A stretch of DNA of 64,000 nt from Lawsonella clevelandensis (GTDB taxonomy: Bacteria > Actinomycetota > Actinomycetes > Mycobacteriales > Mycobacteriaceae), in the NCBI RefSeq assembly GCF_003241315.1, contig NZ_QFOZ01000001.1:62001-126000 (forward strand), in the 5' to 3' direction. Below the pieces are notes generated by a model. It saw only the letters and a list, made by a program, of their open reading frames with translations, did not search any database and was not told where the DNA came from. The position numbers were made by a program, and so were the translations under genes. Positions 29,018 through 38,713 of this stretch are shown one piece after another (position 1 is the stretch's first letter; each line of letters begins with the position of its first letter).

Positions 29018-29142
29018 ATGCGGCTCATGACATTAGTTACCCTAGGAAAGAGTCTGCATGGCTAGTGCAGTCAGTACAGCCAGTGCATGATGGGTGTGCG
29101 CAAATTGATGCTTATTCTACAAATTAGTGTGAAAGTTTTTAC

Positions 29143-29910
29143 GTGAAAGTTGTGCGTCGGCTCTTCGTAGTCTTGCTTGTTCTTGTTTTCGCAGCAGGGT
29201 TGGGTGTAGCTGCTTGGGTGTACCAGGACTGGGACAGTACGAAGTACTTGGACACAAAAGTACCGGGGGAGAGTGCGCCTGCTCCGTATGTTGCGATTAA
29301 TGAAGCTGGACAAACATCTGACCAGTTAGAAGAGTGGTCGCATGAATGGGCTCCTCGACTTGGGTTTTCTGCACGTGCTTTGCGAGCCTACGGCAATGCT
29401 GAACAAACGTTGAAACAGACTATGCCAGAATGTCATCTGCAGTGGACAACGTTGGCAGGGTTGGCCTTTATTGAAAGCCAGCATGGTACGTATGGCGGCG
29501 CACAGGTGCGTGCTGATGGCACAACGTCGCACAAAATTCGGGGGGTGCAGTTGGATGGGAAGCATGATACGCAACGCATTCGCGACACAGATAAAGGTGT
29601 CTTAGATGGGAATAGCCAGTATGACGTGGCGATGGGTCCCTTCCAGTTCATTCCGGAAACATGGCGTCATTTTGGGGTAGATGCTAACGGTGACGGCGTG
29701 GCTAACCCCGACAATATTGATGATGCTGCTGTTACCGCGGGGCGTTATTTATGTCATAACGATCGTGATCTGGCTGTTCCCGAGCAGTGGCAGCAGGCAA
29801 TTCTTAGTTACAACTGCTCTATGAAGTATGTTCGTGCAGTGTATAGGGCCGCTTCTGCTTATGGGCAAGGGCGGGGTTTACGATGGAATTATCTGATGCG
29901 CAAGCTCTAG
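29143..29910 (+). CDS. Membrane-anchored lytic transglycosylase, LpqU-like
   Basis: 255 residues. MltB-type SLT domain that cleaves peptidoglycan. An N-terminal helix at about 7-27 anchors it; unlike mycobacterial LpqU (Rv1022, same position between mazG and eno) it has no lipobox Cys. The catalytic Glu is Glu111 in LAGLAFIESQHGTYGG, followed by GPFQFIPETWRHFGVDANGDG and AAVTAGRYLC. The start used is the GTG at 29143; the ribosome-binding site is weak, so a start a few codons away is possible. Three to four Cys residues in the mature part may form disulfides. Confidence 0.88.
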   Translation: MKVVRRLFVVLLVLVFAAGLGVAAWVYQDWDSTKYLDTKVPGESAPAPYVAINEAGQTSDQLEEWSHEWAPRLGFSARALRAYGNAEQTLKQTMPECHLQWTTLAGLAFIESQHGTYGGAQVRADGTTSHKIRGVQLDGKHDTQRIRDTDKGVLDGNSQYDVAMGPFQFIPETWRHFGVDANGDGVANPDNIDDAAVTAGRYLCHNDRDLAVPEQWQQAILSYNCSMKYVRAVYRAASAYGQGRGLRWNYLMRKL

Positions 29911-29998
29911 TGAACAGCCCGTTTGAGATATTGAATGAGATAGATCACAGAATGTTGTAGTTTTTCTCTCATTACTTGTTTTCCGGGTAGCGTAATAA

Positions 29999-30027
29999 TT
30001 GTTCATTCGTGAGAGAATGGATACTGA
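29999..30027 (+). promoter_or_regulatory. Candidate eno promoter
   Basis: TTGTTC (29999-30004), 17 bases, then TACTGA (30022-30027) upstream of eno, leaving a leader of about 80 bases with a strong ribosome-binding site (AAAGGAGG). Alternative -10 boxes exist nearby. Confidence 0.3.
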
Positions 30028-30086
30028 TACCCGCACGTGTAGAAGAATTTTCGTAGAAAAATTTTCACAGAAGTCCAGCGGGTTGA

Positions 30087-31394
<1,308 letters not shown>

Positions 31395-31409
31395 TTATCG
31401 TGTAACGGA

Positions 31410-31491
31410 CTGTTCTGCCACTAGCTAATGCAGAACAGAAGGAACGCATAATCTTACGCGGGCATCACCTATTCCTGGGTGGTGCCCGCGT
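31410..31491 (+). terminator. Two consecutive hairpins after eno
   Basis: First stem CTGTTCTGC/GCAGAACAG (31410-31418 with 31430-31438); second, stronger stem ACGCGGGCATCACC with its complement (31456-31469 with 31478-31491), 14 perfect pairs and an 8-base loop. The second is the likely eno terminator; T runs are weak. Confidence 0.65.
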
Positions 31492-31618
31492 ACTATGTAG
31501 ATAGGACAATGTTCATACGAAGGAGTACCGGCTATTGACCCCGGCTACTGGCTCTATCGACAGTACCGGCTAATGGCCAACTGAATAGCTAGCCTACGGA
31601 CTGGTGAAGGGAGGACCG

Positions 31619-32146
31619 ATGGCGCACACATCCTATAAAGAGTCCTATAAAGAGTCAGAGTCTGCCACCCGCCATTGGCGTACCCGATCGTCCACTGAAC
31701 CAGATAACCGCCACAGCAGTTTCCTGCAACGGTGGCAGGAGTCGCGGATGGGACCAGCCCGCATTCTTCTTGTTGGCATTGTGATAGTAGTGCTGGCAGT
31801 TTCTCTGGTTACTCCGGTACGAACATATTTCCAGCAGCGTACGGAAAAAGCGTCGTTGCAGGCAGAGAATGCACAACTGGAAAAAGAAATAAAACGTAAA
31901 GAAGATCAACTAGCTGTACAGAATGACCCGAAAACTATTGAAGAGCAGGCACGTCAACGGCTTCTTTTAGTACCGCGTGGAGAGACTGGTTTCCGCGTTA
32001 TTCTTCCTGGAAAGAAAGAGAAAGATAACGCACAACAACGTGTTGAGGATGTTTCTCCCCTTAGCCTCAATGGTACGGGTCCGTGGTATCACGATCTGTG
32101 GCGAAGCATCTCTGTACCCGAGCCTGTTGACAAAAACTCGCAGTAG
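31619..32146 (+). CDS. ftsB: Septum formation initiator, FtsB/DivIC family
   Basis: 175 residues. Bitopic division protein that bridges FtsQ and FtsL/FtsW in the divisome. A 45-residue cytoplasmic part, a transmembrane helix at about 48-65, then a coiled coil (about 71-99, QAENAQLEKEIKRKEDQL) and the family's ARQRLLLVPRGETGF segment. Position after eno matches Rv1024. The ATG at 31619 has GGGAGG upstream; a GTG at 31604 is an alternative. A 12-bp tandem duplication (31631-31654) doubles SYKE in the N-terminus. Confidence 0.9.
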   Translation: MAHTSYKESYKESESATRHWRTRSSTEPDNRHSSFLQRWQESRMGPARILLVGIVIVVLAVSLVTPVRTYFQQRTEKASLQAENAQLEKEIKRKEDQLAVQNDPKTIEEQARQRLLLVPRGETGFRVILPGKKEKDNAQQRVEDVSPLSLNGTGPWYHDLWRSISVPEPVDKNSQ

Positions 32147-32193
32147 AACATTCAGTAAAACAATTAGTAGAACTTTTATAGTAAGGCGTATTA

Positions 32194-32754
32194 GTGAGCA
32201 CTCATTCCCAACTGCCAAGCGAAGCAGATTTGCACCGTGTAGCTGAACAATTGGGTCGCACTCCGCGAGGCGTTGTTGCTATTTCTTATCGCACGCCCGA
32301 TGGGGAACCCGCTGTAGTGATGACTGTACCTCGTCTCCCAGACGGTACCCCGTTTCCCACTCTCTACTATTTGACGGAACCACGTCTAGTGGCACAGGCT
32401 TCCCGCATGGAAGCGTCCCATCTTATGAAGGACATGACTGAGCGCCTCCATACTGATCCTCAGCTGCAGGCTAATTATCAGGCGGCGCACCAGCACTACT
32501 TGGATAAGCGAAATAGTATGGAGGATTTGGGGACAAATTTTTCCGGTGGGGGTATGCCGGATCGTGTGAAATGCATACATGTGCTTATGGCCTATGCTCT
32601 CTCTGAGGGGCCGGGGGTAGTCCTTCTTGGCGATGAAGCGGTAGCGCGAGCTGCCGATGAGGGTGGACTGCGTGGTACAGCTATTCCCAAAGATTGGCCC
32701 ACTCTTGCAGATTTGGGGATTACAGATGCGCTTACAGATATGGGTGTGAATTAG
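32194..32754 (+). CDS. DUF501 family protein
   Basis: 186 residues, soluble, function unknown. Homologues sit between ftsB and ppx in Mycobacterium (Rv1025) and Corynebacterium. Conserved stretches: LGRTPRGVVAISYR near the N-terminus, LPDGTPFPTLYYLTEPRL, and MPDRVKCIHVLMAYAL with an invariant-looking Cys-His near residue 125. The Cys/His and the acidic patches could bind metal, but this is inference. GTG start with AAGG upstream, 47 bases after ftsB. Confidence 0.88.
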   Translation: MSTHSQLPSEADLHRVAEQLGRTPRGVVAISYRTPDGEPAVVMTVPRLPDGTPFPTLYYLTEPRLVAQASRMEASHLMKDMTERLHTDPQLQANYQAAHQHYLDKRNSMEDLGTNFSGGGMPDRVKCIHVLMAYALSEGPGVVLLGDEAVARAADEGGLRGTAIPKDWPTLADLGITDALTDMGVN

Positions 32755-32787
32755 GTTAGGCATTTCACCTGGTAGGAAGGACTTCTT

Positions 32788-33789
32788 ATGACTTCTGTTG
32801 CGGCCGTTGATTGTGGCACGAACGCTATTCGCCTACTGCTTGTTGAGCAGGACAAGGATGGGTGTGTTCATGAGGTCGCTCGGCGCATGGAAATTGTGCG
32901 GTTGGGGGAGGGCGTCGATAAAAATGGTGTTTTCGATGCAGACGCTATTGAACGGACTCGTCAAGCACTTTCCAAGTACGTCGATATTATGCTTACGCAC
33001 AATGTTGAATGCGTTCGCATGGTGGCAACCTCTGCCAGCCGTGATGCTGATAATAGGGACGATTTCTTCGCTATGACACAGCGGGAACTCAGCCGTGTTA
33101 TTCCTGGTAGCCAGGCAGAAGTTATCTCTGGGGAAGAAGAAGCACAGCTTTCCTTCGGAGGTGCCGTTGCAGATCTCCATAGCAGTAGTGGTCCTTTCCT
33201 CGTTGTCGATTTAGGAGGCGGTTCAACAGAGCTCGCACTAGGAGGGAGTGAGACTGAGCAGGGTACCTCTTCCCAGAATATTTCTTCTGGTCTTCCGCAT
33301 GTCGATGACGCGATCTCACTCAACATTGGATGTGTGAGACTGACGGAACGTTATCTGCATTCACAGCCACCCACGGAGGAAGAAATTACGGCGGCACGTC
33401 AATGCGTGCGGGAACAACTAGACATAGCTTTTAACCGTCTTGCGGTTGATACTGTGCACACGTGGGTTGGTTTAGCAGGTACTTTTACGACTATTGCGGC
33501 TCTGGCTTTACACTTAGATAAGTATGATGCAGCAAGGATTCATCATTCTTGTCTTTCTCTTGCACAATTGCAGCGCATTACCGATGACCTCATTCGGATG
33601 ACGCCGGAACAACGCATGGATTTTGGCCCCATGCATCCAGGCCGTGCGGATGTTATCGGTGGAGGTGCTATTGTAGTGCAGGAGCTTGCATCACAACTGA
33701 ATTCAGTATGTGGTGTTACTGAGGTTGTCGTTAGCGAACGCGACATTCTCGATGGTTTGGTGTACGGTCTACTTCATCGTCGTGCGTAA
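32788..33789 (+). CDS. ppx: Exopolyphosphatase / Ppx-GppA phosphatase family
   Basis: 333 residues. Actin-like ATPase fold; degrades polyphosphate or pppGpp and so tunes the stringent response. Phosphate-1 motif AAVDCGTNAIRLL at the N-terminus, IPGSQAEVISGEEEAQLSF, and phosphate-2 motif LVVDLGGGSTELALGG are clear. It lacks the C-terminal HD domain of E. coli Ppx, like the mycobacterial enzymes of this locus (Rv1026). ATG with GGAAGGA upstream; a tRNA gene follows 23 bases after the stop. Confidence 0.92.
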   Translation: MTSVAAVDCGTNAIRLLLVEQDKDGCVHEVARRMEIVRLGEGVDKNGVFDADAIERTRQALSKYVDIMLTHNVECVRMVATSASRDADNRDDFFAMTQRELSRVIPGSQAEVISGEEEAQLSFGGAVADLHSSSGPFLVVDLGGGSTELALGGSETEQGTSSQNISSGLPHVDDAISLNIGCVRLTERYLHSQPPTEEEITAARQCVREQLDIAFNRLAVDTVHTWVGLAGTFTTIAALALHLDKYDAARIHHSCLSLAQLQRITDDLIRMTPEQRMDFGPMHPGRADVIGGGAIVVQELASQLNSVCGVTEVVVSERDILDGLVYGLLHRRA

Positions 33790-33812
33790 AACCGTACATA
33801 CAACTGAGTATT

Positions 33813-33886
33813 GCCCCCATAGCCCAATCGGCAGAGGCACCCGGCTTAAAACCGGCACAGTGTGGGTTCGAATCCCACTGGGGGCA
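33813..33886 (+). tRNA. tRNA with anticodon UAA (tRNA-Leu), short variable loop
   Basis: 74 bases. Acceptor GCCCCCA/TGGGGGC, D-stem GCC/GGC, anticodon stem CCCGG/CCGGC with a C-C mismatch at 27-43, loop CTTAAAA giving anticodon TAA, variable loop ACAGT (5 bases), T-stem GTGGG/CCCAC with loop TTCGAAT, discriminator A. The anticodon and A73 fit leucine, but bacterial tRNA-Leu normally has a long variable arm. Confidence 0.85.
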
Positions 33887-33920
33887 CTTTTACCCGCGGT
33901 GACGTGGCTTCTCTTCCCTT

Positions 33921-33944
33921 GATACGTCATTGGATACGTCATTT
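33921..33944. repeat. 12-bp tandem duplication upstream of the BI-1 gene
   Basis: GATACGTCATTG (33921-33932) is repeated as GATACGTCATTT (33933-33944). It lies in the 254-base gap between the tRNA and the BI-1 gene, in which I see no other feature. Confidence 0.75.
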
Positions 33945-34140
33945 TTAATACACCAGGGAGTACAGAAGCACGTGTAACAGTGCCGTTTTCTCTTTAGTAG
34001 TCCTTCGTAGAGAACTATAGAAGTGACCATTTACTTCACTGTTGTGTAGTGGGGAGGAACTATATAAGACGATTAAGCGTTATATAGGATAGATAAATCG
34101 GGCTCATTGCAGCGCGCAATTGCCGGAAAGGATCCACACG

Positions 34141-34989
34141 ATGGCCCTACGCAGTAATAACCCTGTGTTGGAAGCAGTAAAGCGGGGAGAACAGAATACT
34201 GCAGCAAATAATCAGCAGGCGTATTATCCTCCGCAGTATGGACAGGCACCGTTTCAACAACAGTATTCGGTTCCCGGCCAGATGCCGACAACATACGAGC
34301 GTGCCATCACCATTGATGATGTTGTCACCAAAACCGGAATTACACTAGGCGTTCTTGTCGTTACCTCCATCATCAGTTTTGTCATATCCTTACAGAGCCA
34401 AATGGCGAGTGCAGCGCTCACCTTTATCGGCATCGTCGCCTCTTTTATTTTGGTGCTTATCTCTACCCTCGGTAGAAAAATGCAGTCCGCACCCGTCACC
34501 ATCCTGTATGCTATTTTTGAAGGCATGTGGTTAGGCGCCTTCTCACAGATAGTCGCCGGGTATAAAGTGGGCGGTCAGCCCGCTATGGGTATTATTTTCG
34601 GAGCCATAGCCGGAACAATTGGCGTCTTTATTGGGATGCTAGTGGTGTACCGTATTGGGGCTGTCCGAGTTACCCCTAAGTTCACCCGTATTCTCACGGG
34701 AACTATGTTCGGTATCCTCGCTGTGATTATTGTTAATCAGCTTATTAGCCTTATTCTGAAAACCCCCGATTACTTTGGTCTTTACCATGGCCCTGTCGCC
34801 ATAATCTTCTCGCTTATTTGTATTGCTCTGGCAGCGTCTTCTTTCCTCAGTGATTTTGATTCAGCTGATCAAGCAGTGCGCTCCGGTATGCCAGCCAGCT
34901 ACGCCTGGGGTATTGCACTAGGACTTACCGTCACTCTTGTCTGGCTCTACACCGAGATTCTGCGTTTTCTCTCTTACTTCCGAGACTAA
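34141..34989 (+). CDS. Bax inhibitor-1/YccA-like membrane protein
   Basis: 282 residues. About seven transmembrane helices follow a Gln/Tyr/Pro-rich cytoplasmic N-terminus of about 60 residues (QQAYYPPQYGQAPFQQQY). The actinobacterial relatives are annotated Bax1-I or YccA-like; bacterial members such as BsYetJ conduct Ca2+ in a pH-dependent way. The C-terminal helices contain SDFDSADQAVRSGMPASYAW with the acidic residues characteristic of this family. I chose the ATG at 34141 (AAAGGA upstream) over a TTG at 34120. Confidence 0.88.
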   Translation: MALRSNNPVLEAVKRGEQNTAANNQQAYYPPQYGQAPFQQQYSVPGQMPTTYERAITIDDVVTKTGITLGVLVVTSIISFVISLQSQMASAALTFIGIVASFILVLISTLGRKMQSAPVTILYAIFEGMWLGAFSQIVAGYKVGGQPAMGIIFGAIAGTIGVFIGMLVVYRIGAVRVTPKFTRILTGTMFGILAVIIVNQLISLILKTPDYFGLYHGPVAIIFSLICIALAASSFLSDFDSADQAVRSGMPASYAWGIALGLTVTLVWLYTEILRFLSYFRD

Positions 34990-35030
34990 TCTCATTCCGG
35001 CTCGGTAGTTTATTACTCTCGTACCCTTCA

Positions 35031-35075
35031 GCGCTCTGTCTAGGGGTGCTCTGTCTAGCAGCGCTCTGTCTAGAG
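35031..35075. repeat. Three 15-bp tandem repeats between convergent genes
   Basis: Units at 35031-35045, 35046-35060 and 35061-35075 share the core GCTCTGTCTAG. They lie between the BI-1 gene and the acyltransferase gene (convergent), where a terminator would be expected, but no strong hairpin is seen. Confidence 0.85.
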
Positions 35076-35092
35076 GGCAAGCCTTTCGCCTT

Positions 35093-36943
35093 TTATAGAC
35101 GGGACTTGTAATGTGCCCAGCGTTCTAGTGCATTGCGGACTTCCCGAGCGTAGAGTTTCCCGCCTGCTTCACCGGGGTGTATGCCATCCTCCTGCACAAT
35201 TGTTGGATTAGCTGCTACAGCCTCATACCAGCGCGCCAGATAAGTATTCTTGTGAGCCCGAACAGCAGCATAGATTTGCTGTCGAGATTCTTCCATCCAC
35301 GGGCGATCACCATAAGGACTTACCAAAATAACAATGTGGTCAGGGCCAATTTCATCAATAATCTGGTCAATCTCTCCGGGGGTTGCAAGACCATTAGTAC
35401 CTAGTCCCAGTACAACGAAATGACCCAAAGTATTGTTTCGTTTCATCTGGGCAATATAGCCTGGAGCCCACGGCCATGCGCGGGAAATATCGGCGTTAAC
35501 GTAGATGCCGGGGAAAGCGTGCTGGAGCCCATGGAGACTGGCCAGCATAACGGAATCTCCCAGTGCCGTAATCTCGTCCCCGCGGGGGAAAGAACGATGC
35601 TGTAAATGCTGACGTTGCTGTACTGGCCGCGGCTTCGACTGCGTACCTTGGACACGCATAGCTTCCAGATTCTGCTGAATCCGCGTCTTATGCGGTGCGG
35701 TAGCACCAGACGTTACCGCCATAACAAGAACGGCAAGAATGATGGCTGTATCAGTGAGCCGTCGAGAGAATAACGCTTTGGCATCCCGAGGATGTGCCAG
35801 CGGAGAGAAAAGAGTACGGAATGTTTCTCCTACTCCCTTACGGCGGAACGGAGTCTCAATGTACCGGTACCAGAGTGCAGACAGTGGCACAGTAATGGCT
35901 AGTGCAATAAACCCAGCGATGAGGGAATGCTTTTGCCCATGCATTCGGAAAGGTTCCGAGATCATGACAATAAGCGGCCAGTGCCAAAGGTAAAGGCTGA
36001 AAGAGCGTTCACCTAGCCAGCGCAGAACACGGCTTTTAAAGATCCAGTTCGCGGGGCCAATTTCTTGCACAATAGCGTAGAGGACAACACCACTAAGAAG
36101 GGATGCTAGAACAATTCCGCCGCGGTATGTCCAAATTCCGGTATCGGGGAGAACGACAAAAAGTACACAAAGGCCTAGTAGAGCAATAACAGAATTAAAA
36201 CTTATGAGGCGGGGGAATCTGGCAAAGGTTTGATACTTCGGCCATGAATCGGCAAGTTGTGAAGCATTTTGGGACGACATCCAGAAAGCCATAAAGGCGC
36301 CCAAAAGCAGGCCGAATGCGTGAGTATCCGTACCGTAGTAGACGCGTGTGGGATCAAGACCAGGATGGACTAATACTCCCATAAGAACAGCAGAAACAAT
36401 CCCCAGGAAGCCCGTTACTACCAAACAGTGTTTACGTCGCAGGCCTAGCGCACACAGTGCGACAAAAAGAAGCGGCCAAATGACATAGAACTGTTCTTCT
36501 ACCGCCAACGACCAGTAGTGGGAGAATACCTGCGGAGCACTATCCGCGAAGTAACTGTGAGACTGCGCAATTTGTACCCAGTTATTAGAGAACGTGAGGA
36601 TACTCAGCATTTGCCAGCCTAGCCCGACACGTGAATCACCTTTGGTGAACAGTGTAAGGGCAGCTACCACAGCCATGACGGTAAATGCGGCAGGGAGAAT
36701 GCGGCGGACACGTCTCACCCAAAAATATTTCAGTGAGACTCGGCCAGTGCTGGCTTGCTCACGGATAAGTAGTGACGTGATCAGGAAACCAGAAAGGACG
36801 AAGAAAACATCTACGCCGAGGAAACCACCATGGAATACTGGTTTGAAAAAATGGTACAAGACCACAGCTATTACTGCGAGACCGCGGAGTCCATCAATTC
36901 CAGGGACGCGGCGCAGCCGGGCTGACTGTGGTCGTTTTGTCAT
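35093..36943 (-). CDS. Membrane acyltransferase with SGNH domain (OafA/YrhL type)
   Basis: 616 residues. The N-terminal acyltransferase-3 domain (about 10 helices, residues 15-360) starts with PGIDGLRGLAVIAVVLYHF, including the active-site His, and GVDVFFVLSGFLIT. The C-terminal extracellular SGNH domain has ITALGDSVMLASL (block I Ser) and DGIHPGEAGG (Asp/His dyad). Such fused proteins O-acetylate cell-surface glycans; the acceptor here is unknown. TACTAT lies 7 bases before the ATG, so the mRNA is likely leaderless, and the greA terminator abuts this promoter. Confidence 0.9.
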   Translation of the reverse strand: MTKRPQSARLRRVPGIDGLRGLAVIAVVLYHFFKPVFHGGFLGVDVFFVLSGFLITSLLIREQASTGRVSLKYFWVRRVRRILPAAFTVMAVVAALTLFTKGDSRVGLGWQMLSILTFSNNWVQIAQSHSYFADSAPQVFSHYWSLAVEEQFYVIWPLLFVALCALGLRRKHCLVVTGFLGIVSAVLMGVLVHPGLDPTRVYYGTDTHAFGLLLGAFMAFWMSSQNASQLADSWPKYQTFARFPRLISFNSVIALLGLCVLFVVLPDTGIWTYRGGIVLASLLSGVVLYAIVQEIGPANWIFKSRVLRWLGERSFSLYLWHWPLIVMISEPFRMHGQKHSLIAGFIALAITVPLSALWYRYIETPFRRKGVGETFRTLFSPLAHPRDAKALFSRRLTDTAIILAVLVMAVTSGATAPHKTRIQQNLEAMRVQGTQSKPRPVQQRQHLQHRSFPRGDEITALGDSVMLASLHGLQHAFPGIYVNADISRAWPWAPGYIAQMKRNNTLGHFVVLGLGTNGLATPGEIDQIIDEIGPDHIVILVSPYGDRPWMEESRQQIYAAVRAHKNTYLARWYEAVAANPTIVQEDGIHPGEAGGKLYAREVRNALERWAHYKSRL

Positions 36944-36956
36944 GCTGTCAATAGTA

Positions 36957-37002
36957 ACGCGAAAGCGAGGAAAGCCGACATACGGCCTCCTCGCTTTCGC
37001 GT
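36957..37002 (-). terminator. Terminator after greA
   Basis: A perfect 15-bp stem (ACGCGAAAGCGAGGA at 36957-36971 with its complement at 36988-37002) with a 16-base loop that can itself pair GCCG/CGGC. It ends one base before the -10 box of the acyltransferase gene, so greA termination and the next promoter are fused. Confidence 0.7.
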
Positions 37003-37058
37003 ATCATCGAGTATTCTTCAGACTCTTTCAGTCATTCTGTGGTGTACAGAATTCTCAG

Positions 37059-37556
37059 TTAATCCTCGTGGTAAGGCTCAGCTGAGACTAAAGTGACCTC
37101 GCAGGTTTTTCCATTGGGCAGATCGTATGTACGAGTGTCGCCGGCCTTGGCACCCAAGAGGGCTTTACCAAGAGGAGAGTCTGGGGAATAGGTTTCCAGA
37201 TTCGGATCTCGGCCGCCTTCTTCGCGCGTAGCGAGCAGGAAAGTCTCATCGTCATCCTCATCGCCGTCGTAGTACACCGTGACAACCATACCGAGACTAG
37301 CAACGCCAGACTCAGTGGGGGCTTCGCCAATAGTGACATTAGCGAGGAGTTCTTGGAGCTGACGAATACGCGCCTCTTCCTGACCTTGTTGTTCGCGTGC
37401 GGCATGGTAGCCACCGTTTTCCTTGAGGTCGCCTTCCTCGCGCCGTTCATTGATTTCGGCAGCAAGAATGGGGCGGTTTTCGATTAGACCCTTGAGCTCA
37501 CTTTGCAAGCGATCGTAGGCTTTTTGCGTAAGCCAGGTCTCTTGGGGTTCCGTCAT
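37059..37556 (-). CDS. greA: Transcription elongation factor GreA
   Basis: 165 residues. Binds the RNA polymerase secondary channel and stimulates cleavage of backtracked RNA. N-terminal coiled coil ([28 protein letters not shown]...[19 protein letters not shown]) has the acidic tip (DLKENGGY), followed by the FKBP-like C-terminal domain ([18 protein letters not shown]). ATG with GGAGG-type purines upstream. Divergent to mca, as in Mycobacterium (Rv1080c/Rv1082). Confidence 0.96.
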   Translation of the reverse strand: MTEPQETWLTQKAYDRLQSELKGLIENRPILAAEINERREEGDLKENGGYHAAREQQGQEEARIRQLQELLANVTIGEAPTESGVASLGMVVTVYYDGDEDDDETFLLATREEGGRDPNLETYSPDSPLGKALLGAKAGDTRTYDLPNGKTCEVTLVSAEPYHED

Positions 37557-37721
37557 AGTCGGTCCTCCATCTCCAATAAATAAACAAGCACGGCCTGTGT
37601 GAGGCCGCGCATTAGCCTGATTCTACCATGCGATCAGCAGTTTTTCTTTGGAGTAGGCAAAATGAGCACATTATTGCAATAACGCTTATGGTGAAATTGT
37701 TAGCTCTAAAGGAGAGGAAAG

Positions 37722-38630
37722 ATGGCTAAATATCGGCTTCTTGCTGTGCACGCACACCCTGACGATGAAGCATCTAAAGGGGCGGCTACACTAGCTCGTT
37801 ATGCCGATGAGGGGCATACGGTAATGGTGGCAACGTTAACGGGTGGGGAGCGTGGTGACGTCCTGAACCCCACTATTACCGATCCCGCCATTAGAGAACA
37901 TCTGCACGACGTACGTATCCAAGAAATGGCAGCATCCGCCTCTATTCTTGGTGTTCACCATCGGTGGCTAGGATTCGTTGACTCTGGGCTACCAGAGGGC
38001 GATCCACTCCTTAATCTGCCCGAAGGATCATTCGCTTCCCTCGACCCCTACACGGCTGCCGAACCATTGGTGCGGCTTATTCGCGAGTTCCGCCCGCACG
38101 TCATTATTACGTATGACGAAAATGGTGGATACCCGCATCCTGACCATATTCAGGCACATCGAGTATCCATGATTGCGTGGCATGAAGCCGGTAATCCGGC
38201 AGCATTCCCAGATTCTGGACGCCCGTGGCAAGCATTCAAAATATATTTTGATCGCAACCTCACGCGTGAACGGTTTAAAGCCTTTGATAAGGAATATCAA
38301 CGTCGTCACCTTGCTAGCCCCTACGGTGAATTATTAGATAAGTGGGGCAAGGATAAAGGACGAGGTTTTGAACGCGCTACTACCTGCGTGGAATGTGGAG
38401 ACTATTTTGCGCAGCGGGAAAAAGCACTACAGGCGCATGCTACACAGATTGATCCAACGAGTGTTTTCTTCTTTGCACCCCTTGATATTCAACGGGTTGC
38501 CTGGCCGTGGGAACATTTTGAACTAGCAAGTACACGCGTTCCTGTTTCACTGCCAGAAAAAGGACTTTTTACACAACTTCCCGAGAATACAGAAATAGAC
38601 GCATCGACAATTCGCCCAGAATTACTGTAA
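37722..38630 (+). CDS. mca: Mycothiol S-conjugate amidase
   Basis: 302 residues. LmbE/PIG-L zinc amidase that cleaves mycothiol-S-conjugates so that mercapturic acids can be exported; marks a mycothiol-producing actinobacterium. Zinc-site motif HAHPDDEASKG near the N-terminus (His, Asp) and the second His in YPHPDHIQAHRV. The C-terminal segment WEHFELASTRVP is typical of Mca rather than MshB. AAGGAGAGG lies 6 bases before the ATG. It is divergent to greA. Confidence 0.92.
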   Translation: MAKYRLLAVHAHPDDEASKGAATLARYADEGHTVMVATLTGGERGDVLNPTITDPAIREHLHDVRIQEMAASASILGVHHRWLGFVDSGLPEGDPLLNLPEGSFASLDPYTAAEPLVRLIREFRPHVIITYDENGGYPHPDHIQAHRVSMIAWHEAGNPAAFPDSGRPWQAFKIYFDRNLTRERFKAFDKEYQRRHLASPYGELLDKWGKDKGRGFERATTCVECGDYFAQREKALQAHATQIDPTSVFFFAPLDIQRVAWPWEHFELASTRVPVSLPEKGLFTQLPENTEIDASTIRPELL

Positions 38631-38700
38631 AGGACATATTGTGTTGCACTAGCCTGAATATTTTCCTTTCGCTAAAGGCGACGATATAGCGGAAGTTGGT

Positions 38701-38706
38701 TACTCT
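38701..38706 (+). promoter_or_regulatory. -10 box of leaderless Z-prenyl synthase promoter
   Basis: TACTCT is followed by 7 bases and then GTG at 38714; there is no ribosome-binding site. Confidence 0.4.
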
Positions 38707-38713
38707 GGTAAGA

